Of a DNA stretch of 64,000 bases, positions 17,802 to 26,717 are shown in pieces. The position numbers and the translations under genes were made by a program. The notes below the pieces were generated by a model. The model was not told the origin of the DNA and did not search any database. It saw only the letters and a list, made by a program, of their open reading frames with translations. Each line of letters opens with the position of its first letter. Within the stretch, counting starts at the first letter, position 1. Source of the DNA: Corynebacterium simulans (GTDB lineage Bacteria > Actinomycetota > Actinomycetes > Mycobacteriales > Mycobacteriaceae); the NCBI RefSeq assembly GCF_001586215.1, contig NZ_CP014634.1:1550001-1614000 (forward strand), written 5' to 3'.

Positions 17802-17858
17802 ATGCCAAATCTGCGCTTTACGACGTCGCGATTTCGCTCCGATTTGGCATCTAGGGCG
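17794..17858. repeat. Palindromic repeat, right copy
   Basis: CGCCCTAAATGCCAAATC (17794-17811) pairs with GATTTGGCATCTAGGGCG (17841-17858) with one mismatch and a 29-base loop. The right arm matches the arm of the left copy (16774-16842) over about 16 bases, while loops differ. The TAA stop of the DUF559 gene lies inside the left arm. Confidence 0.85.
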
Positions 17859-17874
17859 GCGGAACTTAAAAGCG

Positions 17875-18711
17875 CTAGCTGTAGTCGTAGAAGCCCTTGC
17901 CGGACTTGCGGCCGAGCTCCCCGCGAGCGACCATATCGCGCATCAGCTGCGGAGGCGCAAAGCGCTCGCCGAGCTGAGACTCGAGGTACTCGGCGATGCC
18001 GAGACGCACGTCCAAGCCCACGATGTCGGTGAGCTCGAGCGGGCCGATGGGGAACTTGTAGCCCAGCACCATCGCGTTGTCGATATCGCGCGGGGAGGCA
18101 ACGCCTTCCTCCACCATTCGGATGGCCTCCAGCGCAATGGCCACGCCCAAGCGGGAGGACGCGAAGCCGGGGGCATCCTTGACCACAACGGCCGTCTTGC
18201 CCAAAGCCTCAACCCAGCCCTTGGCGTCCTCAACCAGTTCCGCGGGGGTGGAGTCAGCGATGACCACCTCTACCAGCTTGGATGCCGGAACTGGGTTGAA
18301 AAAGTGTAGGCCGATTACGTCGTTGTTTACGCTTCCTGCCAGCTCGGATACGGACAGGGAAGAGGTATTGGTGGCGATGACTGCCTCCGGAGCTGCCGCC
18401 GAAACGTTGGCGAATGCCTGCGTCTTGAGCTCCATGGACTCCGGGACTGCCTCGACTACCAGCGGGAATCCCGCGAAGTCGGCAGCCTCGGTGGACAGCG
18501 TCAGGCGCTGAGCCCACGATTCGAAGGTGCCGGAAGCGCCGCGATCCAGGGAACCCTGGATGGCCTTCTCCACGCGCTGGCGGGCGGCTGCGACGGCATC
18601 GTCGTTGATATCGACGACGTGGACCTGCGCACCCGCTGCCAGGAAGGCATGCGCGATGCCGGCACCCATGCGGCCGCCGCCTAGTACTCCAACTTTATTC
18701 GGGGTTTTCAT
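17875..18711 (-). CDS. paaH: 3-hydroxyadipyl-CoA dehydrogenase
   Basis: NAD-dependent oxidation of 3-hydroxyadipyl-CoA to 3-oxoadipyl-CoA, the second beta-oxidation step of the pathway. 278 residues: Rossmann motif GVLGGGRMGAGIAHAF at the N-terminus, Ser/Asn region ATNTSSLSVSELA, catalytic His in IGLHFFNPVPASKLVEVV and the C-terminal helical domain ending GRKSGKGFYDYS. It is the last gene of the paaA operon, 2 bp after paaF. A fatty-acid role (FadB2-like) is possible, but context favours paa. Confidence 0.9.
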   Translation of the reverse strand: MKTPNKVGVLGGGRMGAGIAHAFLAAGAQVHVVDINDDAVAAARQRVEKAIQGSLDRGASGTFESWAQRLTLSTEAADFAGFPLVVEAVPESMELKTQAFANVSAAAPEAVIATNTSSLSVSELAGSVNNDVIGLHFFNPVPASKLVEVVIADSTPAELVEDAKGWVEALGKTAVVVKDAPGFASSRLGVAIALEAIRMVEEGVASPRDIDNAMVLGYKFPIGPLELTDIVGLDVRLGIAEYLESQLGERFAPPQLMRDMVARGELGRKSGKGFYDYS

Positions 18712-18713
18712 CT

Positions 18714-19478
18714 TTATTTTTCCTTCTTGCGGTCGAGGAATGCTTGCATGCGGTCGAATTTGGCCTGAGACTCGAAGAGCACGGCCTGAGCGATGTTGTC
18801 TACTGAGGGGTGCGCGGAATCCGGCATGTCCATTAGCTGTTTAGTAATGCGCACGGCCAGCGGGTCGAGCGCGGCGATGCGCTCGGCTAGGGCCTTTGCG
18901 CCGTCGAGGAGCTCAGCGGGGGAGTGAACCTCGTTAATAAGGTGTGCCTCCAGCGCCTCTTCGCCGCTTAAGATGCGTCCTGCCAGCAGAATCTCCTTGG
19001 CGAGCGGCACACCGACCGTGTTCTTGAGCCGCCACAGCGCCCCGGCCGCGGCGATGATTCCCAGGTTGGCCTCCGGCTGGCCGAACTTGGCAAACGGGGT
19101 GGCTACCCGGAAATCCGCAGCGAGCGCCAGTTCCAGGCCGCCGCCTAGGGCATAGCCGTCGACGGCAGCGATGACGGGCATCGGCAGCTGGGCGATGCGG
19201 TGAAAGATGCCGGAGTTGATGCCGCGCAGGGCGTCGTCGCGGCGGCGCTCCCGCAGCTGGGCGATGTCCGCGCCCGAGGCGAAGATGCCGCGCGGACCCT
19301 TGGAGGTTTCCACGGTGCAGCCGGTGATGATGAGAATCTGCGGTTCTTGTTCCAACCCCGCGCAGAGTTCGTGCAGCTCAGCCACCATCTGCTCGTCGAT
19401 GGCATTGCGCACCGTTGGGCGGTTCAGGCGGGCTAGAACAAAGCCTTCTTCTTGGGTTATCTCGATAGCGGTACTCAT
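18714..19478 (-). CDS. paaF: 2,3-dehydroadipyl-CoA hydratase (enoyl-CoA hydratase)
   Basis: Crotonase-family hydratase, 254 residues, with oxyanion motifs IFASGADIAQL and AAVDGYALGGGLELALAADF and the catalytic EANLGIIAAAGA region. Adds water to 2,3-dehydroadipyl-CoA. The start ATG overlaps the end of paaJ without spacing, indicating translational coupling. Distinguished from paaG, the other crotonase here, by the two catalytic-type glutamates and gene order next to paaH. Confidence 0.85.
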   Translation of the reverse strand: MSTAIEITQEEGFVLARLNRPTVRNAIDEQMVAELHELCAGLEQEPQILIITGCTVETSKGPRGIFASGADIAQLRERRRDDALRGINSGIFHRIAQLPMPVIAAVDGYALGGGLELALAADFRVATPFAKFGQPEANLGIIAAAGALWRLKNTVGVPLAKEILLAGRILSGEEALEAHLINEVHSPAELLDGAKALAERIAALDPLAVRITKQLMDMPDSAHPSVDNIAQAVLFESQAKFDRMQAFLDRKKEK

Positions 19479-20684
19479 TTAGACCCTCTCGATCGCAATC
19501 GCGGTTCCCTGACCCACGCCCACGCACATGGTGGCCACACCGCGCTGCAAGCCTTCGGTCTCGAGACGGTTGAGCAGGGTCAACGTGATACGCGAGCCGG
19601 AGGAACCCAGCGGGTGGCCCAGAGCGATGGCTCCGCCCCACGCATTGACTTTGTCCTCGTCGAGCCCGAGCTCGCGGATGCATGCGAGGGACTGGGAGGC
19701 GAAGGCCTCGTTGAGCTCAACCGCGTCGAGGTCCTCAATGCTCCAGCCAGCGCGCTCGAGCACCTGGCGGGTAGCGGGCACAGGGCCGGTTCCCATGATC
19801 TCGGGCTTGACGCCGCGGGCGGAGTTCGCGACCACGCGGGCGCGAGCCTTAAGACCATGCTTTTCGACGGCCGCTGCAGAGGCGACGATGACGCAGGAAG
19901 CGCCGTCGTTAAGCGAAGATGCGTTGCCGGCCGTAGTGACTTCGCCGAGGCTGGTTACCGGGCGTAGCTTGGCGAGCTTTTCCAGGGAGGTTTCGGGGCG
20001 CGGGCCCTCGTCCGTGTCGACGATGGTGACATTTCCCTTGCGGTCCTTGACCTCTACCGGCACGATTTCCGCAGCGAACTTGCCGTCGGCGATAGCCTGA
20101 AGTGCGCGCTGGTGGGAGCGCAGGGCGAATGCGTCCGCGCCCTCGCGGGTGATGCCGTAGACGTTAGCCACCTCTTCGGCGGTTTCCGGCATGGAGTAGG
20201 TCATCTTTTCCTGCGCCAGGAACTTGGAGTTGGGGAAGCGCCAGCCGATGGAGGTGTCATAGACCTCGCCTGGCTTGGCAAAGGCCTTGGTGGGCTTTTC
20301 CATAACCCACGGCGCGCGCGACATGGACTCCACGCCACCTGCGACGATGATGTCCGCCTGGCCCGACTCTACGAGGGCGGTAGCCAGCGCAATCGAGGAC
20401 ATGCCCGAAGCGCACAGGCGGTTGACGGTGATACCGGGGACGGTGTCGGGGAAGCCAGCCAGTAGCCACGCCATGCGGGCGACGTTGCGGTTTTCCTCGC
20501 CGGCGCCGTTGGCGTTTCCGATGATGACTTCATCCACCAGGGATGGGTCGATGCCTGCGGTTTCGACGGTCTGACGGATGGTGGTGGCGATGAGATCGTC
20601 GGGGCGCACGGAAGAAAGCGCGCCGCCGTAGCGGCCCACTGGCGTGCGGAAACCGGAGACGAGGTATGCGTTAGGGGTAGTCAT
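19479..20684 (-). CDS. paaJ: 3-oxoadipyl-CoA / 3-oxo-5,6-dehydrosuberyl-CoA thiolase
   Basis: Thiolase acting twice in the pathway to release acetyl-CoA and finally succinyl-CoA. 401 residues with nucleophile Cys91 in VNRLCASGMSS, the GGVESMSRAPW motif, histidine motif NAWGGAIALGHPLGSSGSR and C-terminal CVGVGQGTA. It follows paaG directly with no spacer and precedes paaF. A general acetyl-CoA acetyltransferase would look the same; the operon decides. Confidence 0.92.
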   Translation of the reverse strand: MTTPNAYLVSGFRTPVGRYGGALSSVRPDDLIATTIRQTVETAGIDPSLVDEVIIGNANGAGEENRNVARMAWLLAGFPDTVPGITVNRLCASGMSSIALATALVESGQADIIVAGGVESMSRAPWVMEKPTKAFAKPGEVYDTSIGWRFPNSKFLAQEKMTYSMPETAEEVANVYGITREGADAFALRSHQRALQAIADGKFAAEIVPVEVKDRKGNVTIVDTDEGPRPETSLEKLAKLRPVTSLGEVTTAGNASSLNDGASCVIVASAAAVEKHGLKARARVVANSARGVKPEIMGTGPVPATRQVLERAGWSIEDLDAVELNEAFASQSLACIRELGLDEDKVNAWGGAIALGHPLGSSGSRITLTLLNRLETEGLQRGVATMCVGVGQGTAIAIERV

Positions 20685-21461
20685 TTATGCTCCTTTGAAC
20701 TGCGGCTTGCGCTTTTCGTTGAAGGCATCAAAACCTTCGTAATAGTCTTCGGTCTCGCACAGCTTTCCTTGTGCGATGTTCTCCGCATCCACGGAGGCCC
20801 ACAGCCCGGTGCCGTTGTCGCGGATGTCTTGGACAAGCTTGCGGCTGGCCATGAATGCCAAGGTGGCCCCTTGAGCCGCGCGCTTGGCGACGCCCCGGGT
20901 AAAGTCCAGCAGCTCCTCTGCCGGGAGTGCGCGGGAGAAGAGCCCGGCTTGGACTGCCTCCGCGCCGCTGATGAGCTCACCGGTGATGATGAGGTCCATC
21001 GCGCGGTGCGGGCCGAGGCGCTCGACGAAGAGGTGGTGGCCACCGGAGTCAAGGGTGGCGCCGAGGTTGGCAAAAGGAGAACCGAATTTGGCGTCTTCGG
21101 CGACATAGACAACGTCGCAGGCCAGCGCGATGCCTAGGCCTACGCCGAGGCAGGGGCCGTGGACTGCGGCAAAGGTTGGGGCGGGGAACTCGTCGAGCTG
21201 GCGCAGGACTGGGGTGACCTTGTTGGCTAGGAAGTCGGTTGCGTCATCTTCGCGCGGGTTTAGCCCCTTGATGTTGCGGCCGGCGCTAAAGCTCTTGCCC
21301 TCGCCGCGGACGATGAGTGCTTTGGGCTGCGCCTTGGCTGCGGCATCGAGGGCATCGGAAAGCTCTGCCAAATCCGCAATGCCTAGAGAATTCATGGCCT
21401 TAGGCTTGTTGAAGATGAGTTCTGCGACGCCGCTTTCAGCGTCCACCTGTAGTTCAATCAT
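20685..21461 (-). CDS. paaG: 1,2-epoxyphenylacetyl-CoA isomerase
   Basis: Crotonase-fold isomerase that converts the epoxide to oxepin-CoA. 258 residues, with ALIVRGEGKSFSAGRNIKGL and AAVHGPCLGVGLGIALACD oxyanion segments and GATLDSGGHHLFVERLG, where the catalytic aspartate of PaaG replaces the hydratase glutamate. It lies between paaE (31 bp) and paaJ (0 bp). Assignment to PaaG rather than PaaB/F rests on this Asp and the order. Confidence 0.87.
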   Translation of the reverse strand: MIELQVDAESGVAELIFNKPKAMNSLGIADLAELSDALDAAAKAQPKALIVRGEGKSFSAGRNIKGLNPREDDATDFLANKVTPVLRQLDEFPAPTFAAVHGPCLGVGLGIALACDVVYVAEDAKFGSPFANLGATLDSGGHHLFVERLGPHRAMDLIITGELISGAEAVQAGLFSRALPAEELLDFTRGVAKRAAQGATLAFMASRKLVQDIRDNGTGLWASVDAENIAQGKLCETEDYYEGFDAFNEKRKPQFKGA

Positions 21462-21491
21462 GCTGTGCCTTTATAAAGTAAGTAGTGGGTT

Positions 21492-22646
21492 TTAAGCGTC
21501 GAAGTTGAGGGAGACGTTTGGCGTGGTGGCGTGGGATTGGCAGGTCAGCACATAGCCGGCTGCCACTTCGTCGGCCTCGAGGGCGTAGTTTTCATCCATC
21601 TCCACTTCGCCTTCTGTGACCTTGGCGCGGCAGGTGCCGCACACGCCGCCGGCGCAGGCGAATGGGACATCGGAGCGCACGCGCAGAGCGGCGTTCAGGA
21701 GTGATTCGTGGGCGGAAACCGGGGAGGTAACCGAGCCGGAGAGGCCATCGAGCTGGAAGGTGATTTCGACGTTGTTGCCTTCTGGATCGGCTTCTACCCG
21801 GCGGCCAGACTGGTTCTGATTGCCCGTGGGCTTGCCGGTGGTAAAGAGCTCGTAGCGCACGTTCTTCTCATCGACAGCGCGGCCGGAGAGCTCGTCGCGG
21901 ACCAGCTGGACCAGTTCGAAGGGGCCGCACAGGAACCACTCGTCCACGTTCTCGGTGCGCACCACGTTATCGAGCAACGTCTGCAGCTTCTCGGCGTCGA
22001 TGCGGCCGGAAAACAGCGGGTTGACGCGCTGCTCGCGGGAAAGCACGTGATGGACGGCGAAGCGGTTCGGGTACTTATCCTTCAAGTCACCGATCTCCTC
22101 GGCAAACATGACATCTCCGCCGCCCTTGTTGGCGAAGATGAGCTCGAAGGTGGTTTCCGGGGACTCCGCCAGCACGGTCTGAGCAATCGCCATGATTGGG
22201 GTGATGCCCGAACCCGCGGCAACGGCGACGAGGTGCGGATGGTCAAGCTTTTCCAGCTCCTCGCGCACGGCCTCTGGGTTATTAAGGCCGGTCAGGTGGG
22301 TCTTTGAGGTAAACGCGCCCTGCGGGTTCATCACGTCCATCTGGGTACCGGGGGTTAGCTCCTCGTTGGCCCAGGTAGAAAAGATGCCGCCGCGGTCGCG
22401 CTTGATGGCCACGCGGATGACACCGTCGCGCGGCACATCGCAGATGGAATAGGAGCGACGCACTTCCTGGCCGTTGATCTCGGCACGCAGTGCCACGTAC
22501 TGGCCGGGGATGTAGTTGTAGTCTTCCTGGAGTTCGGCGGGGACTGCGAAGGAAACCTCGACGGAGTCTTCGGTGAGCTTACGTACACCGGTCACGGTCA
22601 GGGTGTTGAACGTAGCCTTCTTCTTAGCGGGGATTGTGGTGGTCAT
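21492..22646 (-). CDS. paaE: Phenylacetyl-CoA epoxidase reductase subunit
   Basis: Passes electrons from NADPH to the PaaA di-iron centre. 384 residues: ferredoxin-reductase type FAD domain (EVRRSYSICDVPRDG), NAD domain (VAVAAGSGITPIMAIAQT; WFLCGPFELV) and a C-terminal plant-type 2Fe-2S domain (PFACAGGVCGTCRAKV and later LTCQSH). Its start overlaps the paaD stop by one base. Confidence 0.95.
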   Translation of the reverse strand: MTTTIPAKKKATFNTLTVTGVRKLTEDSVEVSFAVPAELQEDYNYIPGQYVALRAEINGQEVRRSYSICDVPRDGVIRVAIKRDRGGIFSTWANEELTPGTQMDVMNPQGAFTSKTHLTGLNNPEAVREELEKLDHPHLVAVAAGSGITPIMAIAQTVLAESPETTFELIFANKGGGDVMFAEEIGDLKDKYPNRFAVHHVLSREQRVNPLFSGRIDAEKLQTLLDNVVRTENVDEWFLCGPFELVQLVRDELSGRAVDEKNVRYELFTTGKPTGNQNQSGRRVEADPEGNNVEITFQLDGLSGSVTSPVSAHESLLNAALRVRSDVPFACAGGVCGTCRAKVTEGEVEMDENYALEADEVAAGYVLTCQSHATTPNVSLNFDA

Positions 22647-23194
22647 TAGTGCACCTTGAAGTAGTCGAAAGGCTCTAGGCAGTCCAGGCAGTTATACAGT
22701 GCCTTGCAGGAAGTAGAGCCAAATTGGGCGAGCTTGCGGGTGCGGCGGGAGCCGCAGTGTGGGCATTCGATGGCAGGTGGGGGACCAAGGGTCAGCGGGA
22801 TGGGTCCAGAGTTTGCCGCGCGGGACTTGCCGGTTGGCGGCGCGATGCCATAATCCTTGAGGTTCTTGCGGCCCAACTCGGTGATCCAGTCGGTGGTCCA
22901 CGCCGGCTGCAGCACTAGGTCCACGCGGGCAGCGCTGTAGCCTGCCTGCCCCAGCGCTGCGGTGATATCCGCGGTGATGTGCTCCATGGCGGGGCAGCCC
23001 GAGTAGGTCGGAGTAATGGTTACCACTGCGACGTCGTCTTCTAGCTTCGCTGCGCGCAGAATCCCCAGGTCCGCAATCGAGATGACGGGAATCTCGGGGT
23101 CGGGGACTTGCGCGGCGACGTCCCATACCTGGGCGTCGGCAGGCGCTGCCGGGCGCAGGGGATGAGAGGTATCAGTGATGGTCACAGTGGTCAA
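22646..23194 (-). CDS. paaD: PaaD, assembly factor of phenylacetyl-CoA epoxidase
   Basis: Required for maturation of the epoxidase, probably iron delivery. 182 residues: MIP18/DUF59 domain (QVPDPEIPVISIADLGILR at about 30-48, CPAMEHITADI) and a C-terminal zinc ribbon (CPHCGSRRTRKLAQFGSTSC ... CLDC). It lies 5 bp after paaC and overlaps paaE. Confidence 0.93.
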   Translation of the reverse strand: MTTVTITDTSHPLRPAAPADAQVWDVAAQVPDPEIPVISIADLGILRAAKLEDDVAVVTITPTYSGCPAMEHITADITAALGQAGYSAARVDLVLQPAWTTDWITELGRKNLKDYGIAPPTGKSRAANSGPIPLTLGPPPAIECPHCGSRRTRKLAQFGSTSCKALYNCLDCLEPFDYFKVH

Positions 23195-23199
23195 ACTCC

Positions 23200-24036
23200 T
23201 TACCAGGTAGCGCCCGGATGCTGGCGGGCGAGCGATTGCATCTCGGCGAGGATGTAGCCGCGGTACTCGGAAAAACCGCCGCCGCGCTGGCCGGAACGAG
23301 CCTGCTTTACCTGCGGGATATCCAGTTCGGCCTTGCCAAGGACGTGCGCGATGCGCTCGTCGAACTCAGCGCGCAGGGAGGAAGGCAGAACGGCAATCTC
23401 TTCGGCGGCGAGTTTCTCGTGCACCGGCAGATCCTCGAAGAGTTCGTCGAGGTAAGGCCACATGTAATTCAGGCCTGCCTGCACGCGGCGCTTGGATTCC
23501 TCGGTGCCCAGGCCAAGGCGGAGGATCCACTGATTGGCGTGGTCGACGTGGTACTCGACTTCCTTGATGGCTTTTGCCGCGATGGCCGCTAGCGTCTCAT
23601 CCTTGGATGCCAGCAGGGCGGTGTAGAGACCGTACTGGTAGTAGGAAAAGAGCAGCTGGCGTGCGATGGTCTGGCCAAAGTCGCCGTTTTCCTGCTCCAC
23701 GAGGCGGCAGGAACGGAATTGTTCTTCGTTGCGGAAGTAGGCGAGATCGTCCTCAGTTTTGCCATAAGCAGTACCCGCGTAGGTCAGAAGGAAGCGGGCA
23801 TGGCCGATGAGGTCGAGTGCGATATTTCCGAGTGCGATGTCCTCTTCCATCTCTGGGGCGCGGGAGATCCACCAGCCCAGGCGCTGGGCGAGGATAAGGG
23901 CGTCGTCGCCAAGCGTTAGTGCGTAAGCAGCAACGTCTTCCGAGGCCACGGCGCCGGAAGCGGCGATGTCTTCTGCGGTAATGCCGTTACCCTGCGACTG
24001 CTTGGTCGCAGAATCGGCGGTTGCGAATCCACTCAC
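23200..24036 (-). CDS. paaC: Phenylacetyl-CoA epoxidase structural subunit PaaC
   Basis: Ferritin-like partner of PaaA without a working iron site. 278 residues, with family motifs ALTLGDDALILAQRLGWW, LGNIALDLIGHARFLLTYAG and HVDHANQWILRLGLGTEES. The start overlaps paaB by four bases (ATGA type coupling). Confidence 0.93.
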   Translation of the reverse strand: MSGFATADSATKQSQGNGITAEDIAASGAVASEDVAAYALTLGDDALILAQRLGWWISRAPEMEEDIALGNIALDLIGHARFLLTYAGTAYGKTEDDLAYFRNEEQFRSCRLVEQENGDFGQTIARQLLFSYYQYGLYTALLASKDETLAAIAAKAIKEVEYHVDHANQWILRLGLGTEESKRRVQAGLNYMWPYLDELFEDLPVHEKLAAEEIAVLPSSLRAEFDERIAHVLGKAELDIPQVKQARSGQRGGGFSEYRGYILAEMQSLARQHPGATW

Positions 24037-24320
24037 AGGTGCGGCACCCCCTCGGACTTGTCGTAGTAGGTGGCGTGGCGGTAGCTCTTGCCCTGCGGGG
24101 ACTCGAAGAAGCCGCCCTTGGAGTCAGGATCGGAAGAAGACATTGCTTCGGTGGGAACTACCCACACGGAGGTGCCTTCGTTGCGGCGGGTGTATAGATC
24201 GCGCGCGTTACGCAGCGCCATGGTTGCGTCGGGCGCGTGCAAAGAACCAGCGTGGACGTGGGACAAGCCGCGGGAAGAGCGGACGAAGACTTCCCACATT
24301 GGCCATTGATTTTCAGACAT
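24033..24320 (-). CDS. paaB: Phenylacetyl-CoA epoxidase subunit PaaB
   Basis: Small 95-residue subunit that bridges the PaaAC dimers. Begins NQWPMWEVFVRSSRGLSHVH and contains AGSLHAPDATMALRNARDLY and RRNEGTSVWVVP, all characteristic. 29 bp after paaA; AAAGGAAA ribosome site. Confidence 0.95.
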   Translation of the reverse strand: MSENQWPMWEVFVRSSRGLSHVHAGSLHAPDATMALRNARDLYTRRNEGTSVWVVPTEAMSSSDPDSKGGFFESPQGKSYRHATYYDKSEGVPHL

Positions 24321-24349
24321 GGGGTTTCCTTTGGTTGATGTGGAGCGGA

Positions 24350-25318
24350 TTAGGCCGACAGGGCGGAGTCGACGTTGTGGTATTTCTCGGCATAAGCAGC
24401 TGCTGCCTCGCGGACCCAGGCGCCGTCGTCATGCGCTTGGCGACGTCGCTGCATACGCTGCACGTTGCACGGACCCTCGCCCTTGATGACGGACTTGAAT
24501 TCGGCCCAGTCCAGCTCGCCGAAGTCGTAGTGGCCACGCTCCTCGTTCCACTTAAGGTCCGGGTCTTCGAAGTGGAGGCCTAGGGCCTCAGCCTGCGGGA
24601 CGATCATGTCGACGAAGCGCTGGCGCAGTTCATCGTTGGAGAAACGCTTGATCTTCCACTCCATGGACTGCTTGGAGTTCGGGGAATCATCATCTGGTGG
24701 GCCGAACATTTGCAGGGCTGGGCCGTAGAAGCGGTTGATGGCCTCTTGCGCCATCTGCTTTTGCTCCTCGGTGCCGTGGGAGAGTTCGTAGAGGATCTCC
24801 CAGCCTTGGCGCTGGTGGAAGGATTCTTCCTTGCAGATGCGCACCATGGCGCGGCCGTATGGGGCATAGGAAGCGCGGCACAGTGGGACCTGGTTGCAGA
24901 TTGCCGCACCGTCGACCAGCCAGCCGATTGCTCCGATGTCTGCCCAGGTGCGCGCCGGGTAGTTGAAGATGGAGGAGTACTTCGCCGTGCCATCAAGAAG
25001 CTGTTGTACCAGCTCATCGCGGGAGGTGCCGAGGGTCTCGGCGGCGGAGTAGAGGTAAAGGCCGTGGCCTGCCTCGTCCTGCACCTTGGCCATGAGGATT
25101 GCCTTGCGCTTAAGTGATGGTGCGCGGGTGATCCAGTTGGCTTCTGGCTGCATGCCGATGATCTCGGAGTGCGCGTGCTGGGAGATCTGGCGGGTCAGCG
25201 TCTTGCGATAGGCGGCCGGCATCCAGTCGGTGGGCTCAATGCGGGAATCTTCCGCAATGAGCTCGTCGAAGCGTGCTTCTGCCTCTGCGCTGGCGAGTGC
25301 GGAGTCAGTGGTAGTCAT
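24350..25318 (-). CDS. paaA: Phenylacetyl-CoA epoxidase catalytic subunit PaaA
   Basis: Di-iron monooxygenase that epoxidises the aromatic ring of phenylacetyl-CoA. 322 residues. The iron ligands lie in [17 protein letters not shown] and the later [29 protein letters not shown] marks the family. First gene of the paaABCDE-GJFH operon; ribosome site AAGGA; promoter and operator at 25366-25410. Confidence 0.96.
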   Translation of the reverse strand: MTTTDSALASAEAEARFDELIAEDSRIEPTDWMPAAYRKTLTRQISQHAHSEIIGMQPEANWITRAPSLKRKAILMAKVQDEAGHGLYLYSAAETLGTSRDELVQQLLDGTAKYSSIFNYPARTWADIGAIGWLVDGAAICNQVPLCRASYAPYGRAMVRICKEESFHQRQGWEILYELSHGTEEQKQMAQEAINRFYGPALQMFGPPDDDSPNSKQSMEWKIKRFSNDELRQRFVDMIVPQAEALGLHFEDPDLKWNEERGHYDFGELDWAEFKSVIKGEGPCNVQRMQRRRQAHDDGAWVREAAAAYAEKYHNVDSALSA

Positions 25319-25365
25319 GGAGGAAATCCTTCTATCCGGATGGAGGAGTAAGCGGGGTATTACTT

Positions 25366-25410
25366 ACTGAATGGTTGGTCAGTATATGGGAGATCTGTGA
25401 CCTACGTCAA
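25366..25410 (-). promoter_or_regulatory. paaA promoter with PaaR-type operator
   Basis: On the minus strand, -35 TTGACG (25405-25410) and -10 TATACT (25381-25386) are spaced 18 bp. The palindrome ACTGAATGGTTGGTCAGT (25366-25383) overlaps the -10 box and start region, matching the site at paaZ in its ACTGA/TCAGT ends. A repressor here would block the operon. Confidence 0.75.
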
Positions 25411-25452
25411 CACATTTTGTGATGTGTCTCTAGTTTCTTGGGGGGGACTTCG

Positions 25453-25887
25453 TTACTTCTTGGCTGGCAGGACGCGGAAGGTTCCGCGGAACTCCGCGAT
25501 GGGTTTGCCGTGGATGTTCAGCGAAACGTCGACGATTCCGTTGCGTCCCCAAGTCTCGCGCGTGATGGCTACGCCACTGACGACGTCGCCCTCGAAAGCG
25601 GGGGCGATGTAGTGAATGGAGTTGTGGGCAGCGACGGCGACTTCGCCGGGGGAGTTGCACGCGCCGGCAAAAAGTGAATCGGCAAAGGTGTAGAGAAAAC
25701 CGCCCTGTGCTGTGCCGTGGCCGTTGCACATCTCTGGGCGGATGGTGAATTGGCCTTCGCAGTGTCCAAGTTCGAGCTTGGTAATCTCCGCGCCGATGTG
25801 CGCGGTGGCTTTATCGCTTTCAAACATGGCGCGGACGTGGGCGAATTCTTCAGATTCGGCCACGCCGGGGCGCAGGATCTGGCTCAT
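25453..25887 (-). CDS. paaI: PaaI hydroxyphenylacetyl-CoA thioesterase
   Basis: Hotdog thioesterase, 144 residues, with the PaaI signature CNGHGTAQGGFLYTFADSLF and HNSIHYIAPAFEGD. Removes CoA from dead-end intermediates. On the minus strand upstream of paaA and divergent from the TetR regulator; it may have its own promoter. Better match to PaaI than the thioesterase at 16377. Confidence 0.88.
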   Translation of the reverse strand: MSQILRPGVAESEEFAHVRAMFESDKATAHIGAEITKLELGHCEGQFTIRPEMCNGHGTAQGGFLYTFADSLFAGACNSPGEVAVAAHNSIHYIAPAFEGDVVSGVAITRETWGRNGIVDVSLNIHGKPIAEFRGTFRVLPAKK

Positions 25888-25986
25888 GGATGCTCCTAGT
25901 TAGCTGGAGATCTAGAGCAAGCACTCGATGAGAAATGGGGGTGTGGTGATTGGAGAGTCTAACCATTTTTTGGCCGTTCTGCTTGA

Positions 25987-26595
25987 ATGGGGACCGTGGT
26001 TGAAGCAAATGTTGGTGCCGGGCGGGGTCGCCCGGGCTATTCCCGTGATGATGTAATTAGCGCGGCTGTGCGCGCTTTTAATGCCCGTGGATATGACGCG
26101 ACATCGATGGGGCATGTTGCGCACGAGCTGGGAATTACAAAGTCGGCGCTCTATCACCACATCTCTTCAAAAGAGGAGATTTTGGAGCTGACGGTTGCCC
26201 GCGCGCTCAGCGAGCTTGAGGCCGTGGTTGCCGAGGTTAAAGATTCGGACTTGGCTTCCGGGGAGCGTGTGCGCTGCCTGGTGGAGGGGTCCATTCATGT
26301 GCTGTGTGTAGACCCGCAGTCGGTGTCCTTGCTGCTGCGGCTGCGTGGCAACTCGGAGGTTGAGTCCCGCGCTTTGGAGCGACGTCGTAAGCTAACCCGC
26401 TCAGTTATCCCGCTCGTGCGCGATGCTCAGGAGGATGGCGCAATCAGGTCTGACCTGGACGCTGCGATCTTGACTCGCATGGTCTTTGGCATGGTCAACT
26501 CAGTGGCGGAGTGGTACAACCCGGGCGGCAAGCTGGAGGCGGAGGAAGTCGCCGATGTTGTGGTGGGCTTGTTGTTTGGTGGCCTGAGGGGCTAG
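25987..26595 (+). CDS. paaR: TetR-family regulator, probable PaaR
   Basis: A 202-residue TetR regulator: helix-turn-helix SMGHVAHELGITKSALYHHI (about 40-60), then an all-helical ligand domain. Located between paaI and paaK inside the phenylacetate locus, so it is the likely repressor of the three palindromic sites at paaZ, paaA and paaK, relieved by phenylacetyl-CoA as described for actinobacterial PaaR. Start ATG 25987 lacks a clear ribosome site; GTG 25996 is an alternative. Confidence 0.82.
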   Translation: MGTVVEANVGAGRGRPGYSRDDVISAAVRAFNARGYDATSMGHVAHELGITKSALYHHISSKEEILELTVARALSELEAVVAEVKDSDLASGERVRCLVEGSIHVLCVDPQSVSLLLRLRGNSEVESRALERRRKLTRSVIPLVRDAQEDGAIRSDLDAAILTRMVFGMVNSVAEWYNPGGKLEAEEVADVVVGLLFGGLRG

Positions 26596-26717
26596 AAGTT
26601 TTGGGGTGCTGCGGGGGTAGCTCGACTGGGGAGAATCTGTGAGAGAAAAATTCTAGGCCTTAGCTGCGTTTTCCCAACGGGAAATGTGCCCTGGGTCATG
26701 AAACTTTTTTAATTGTG

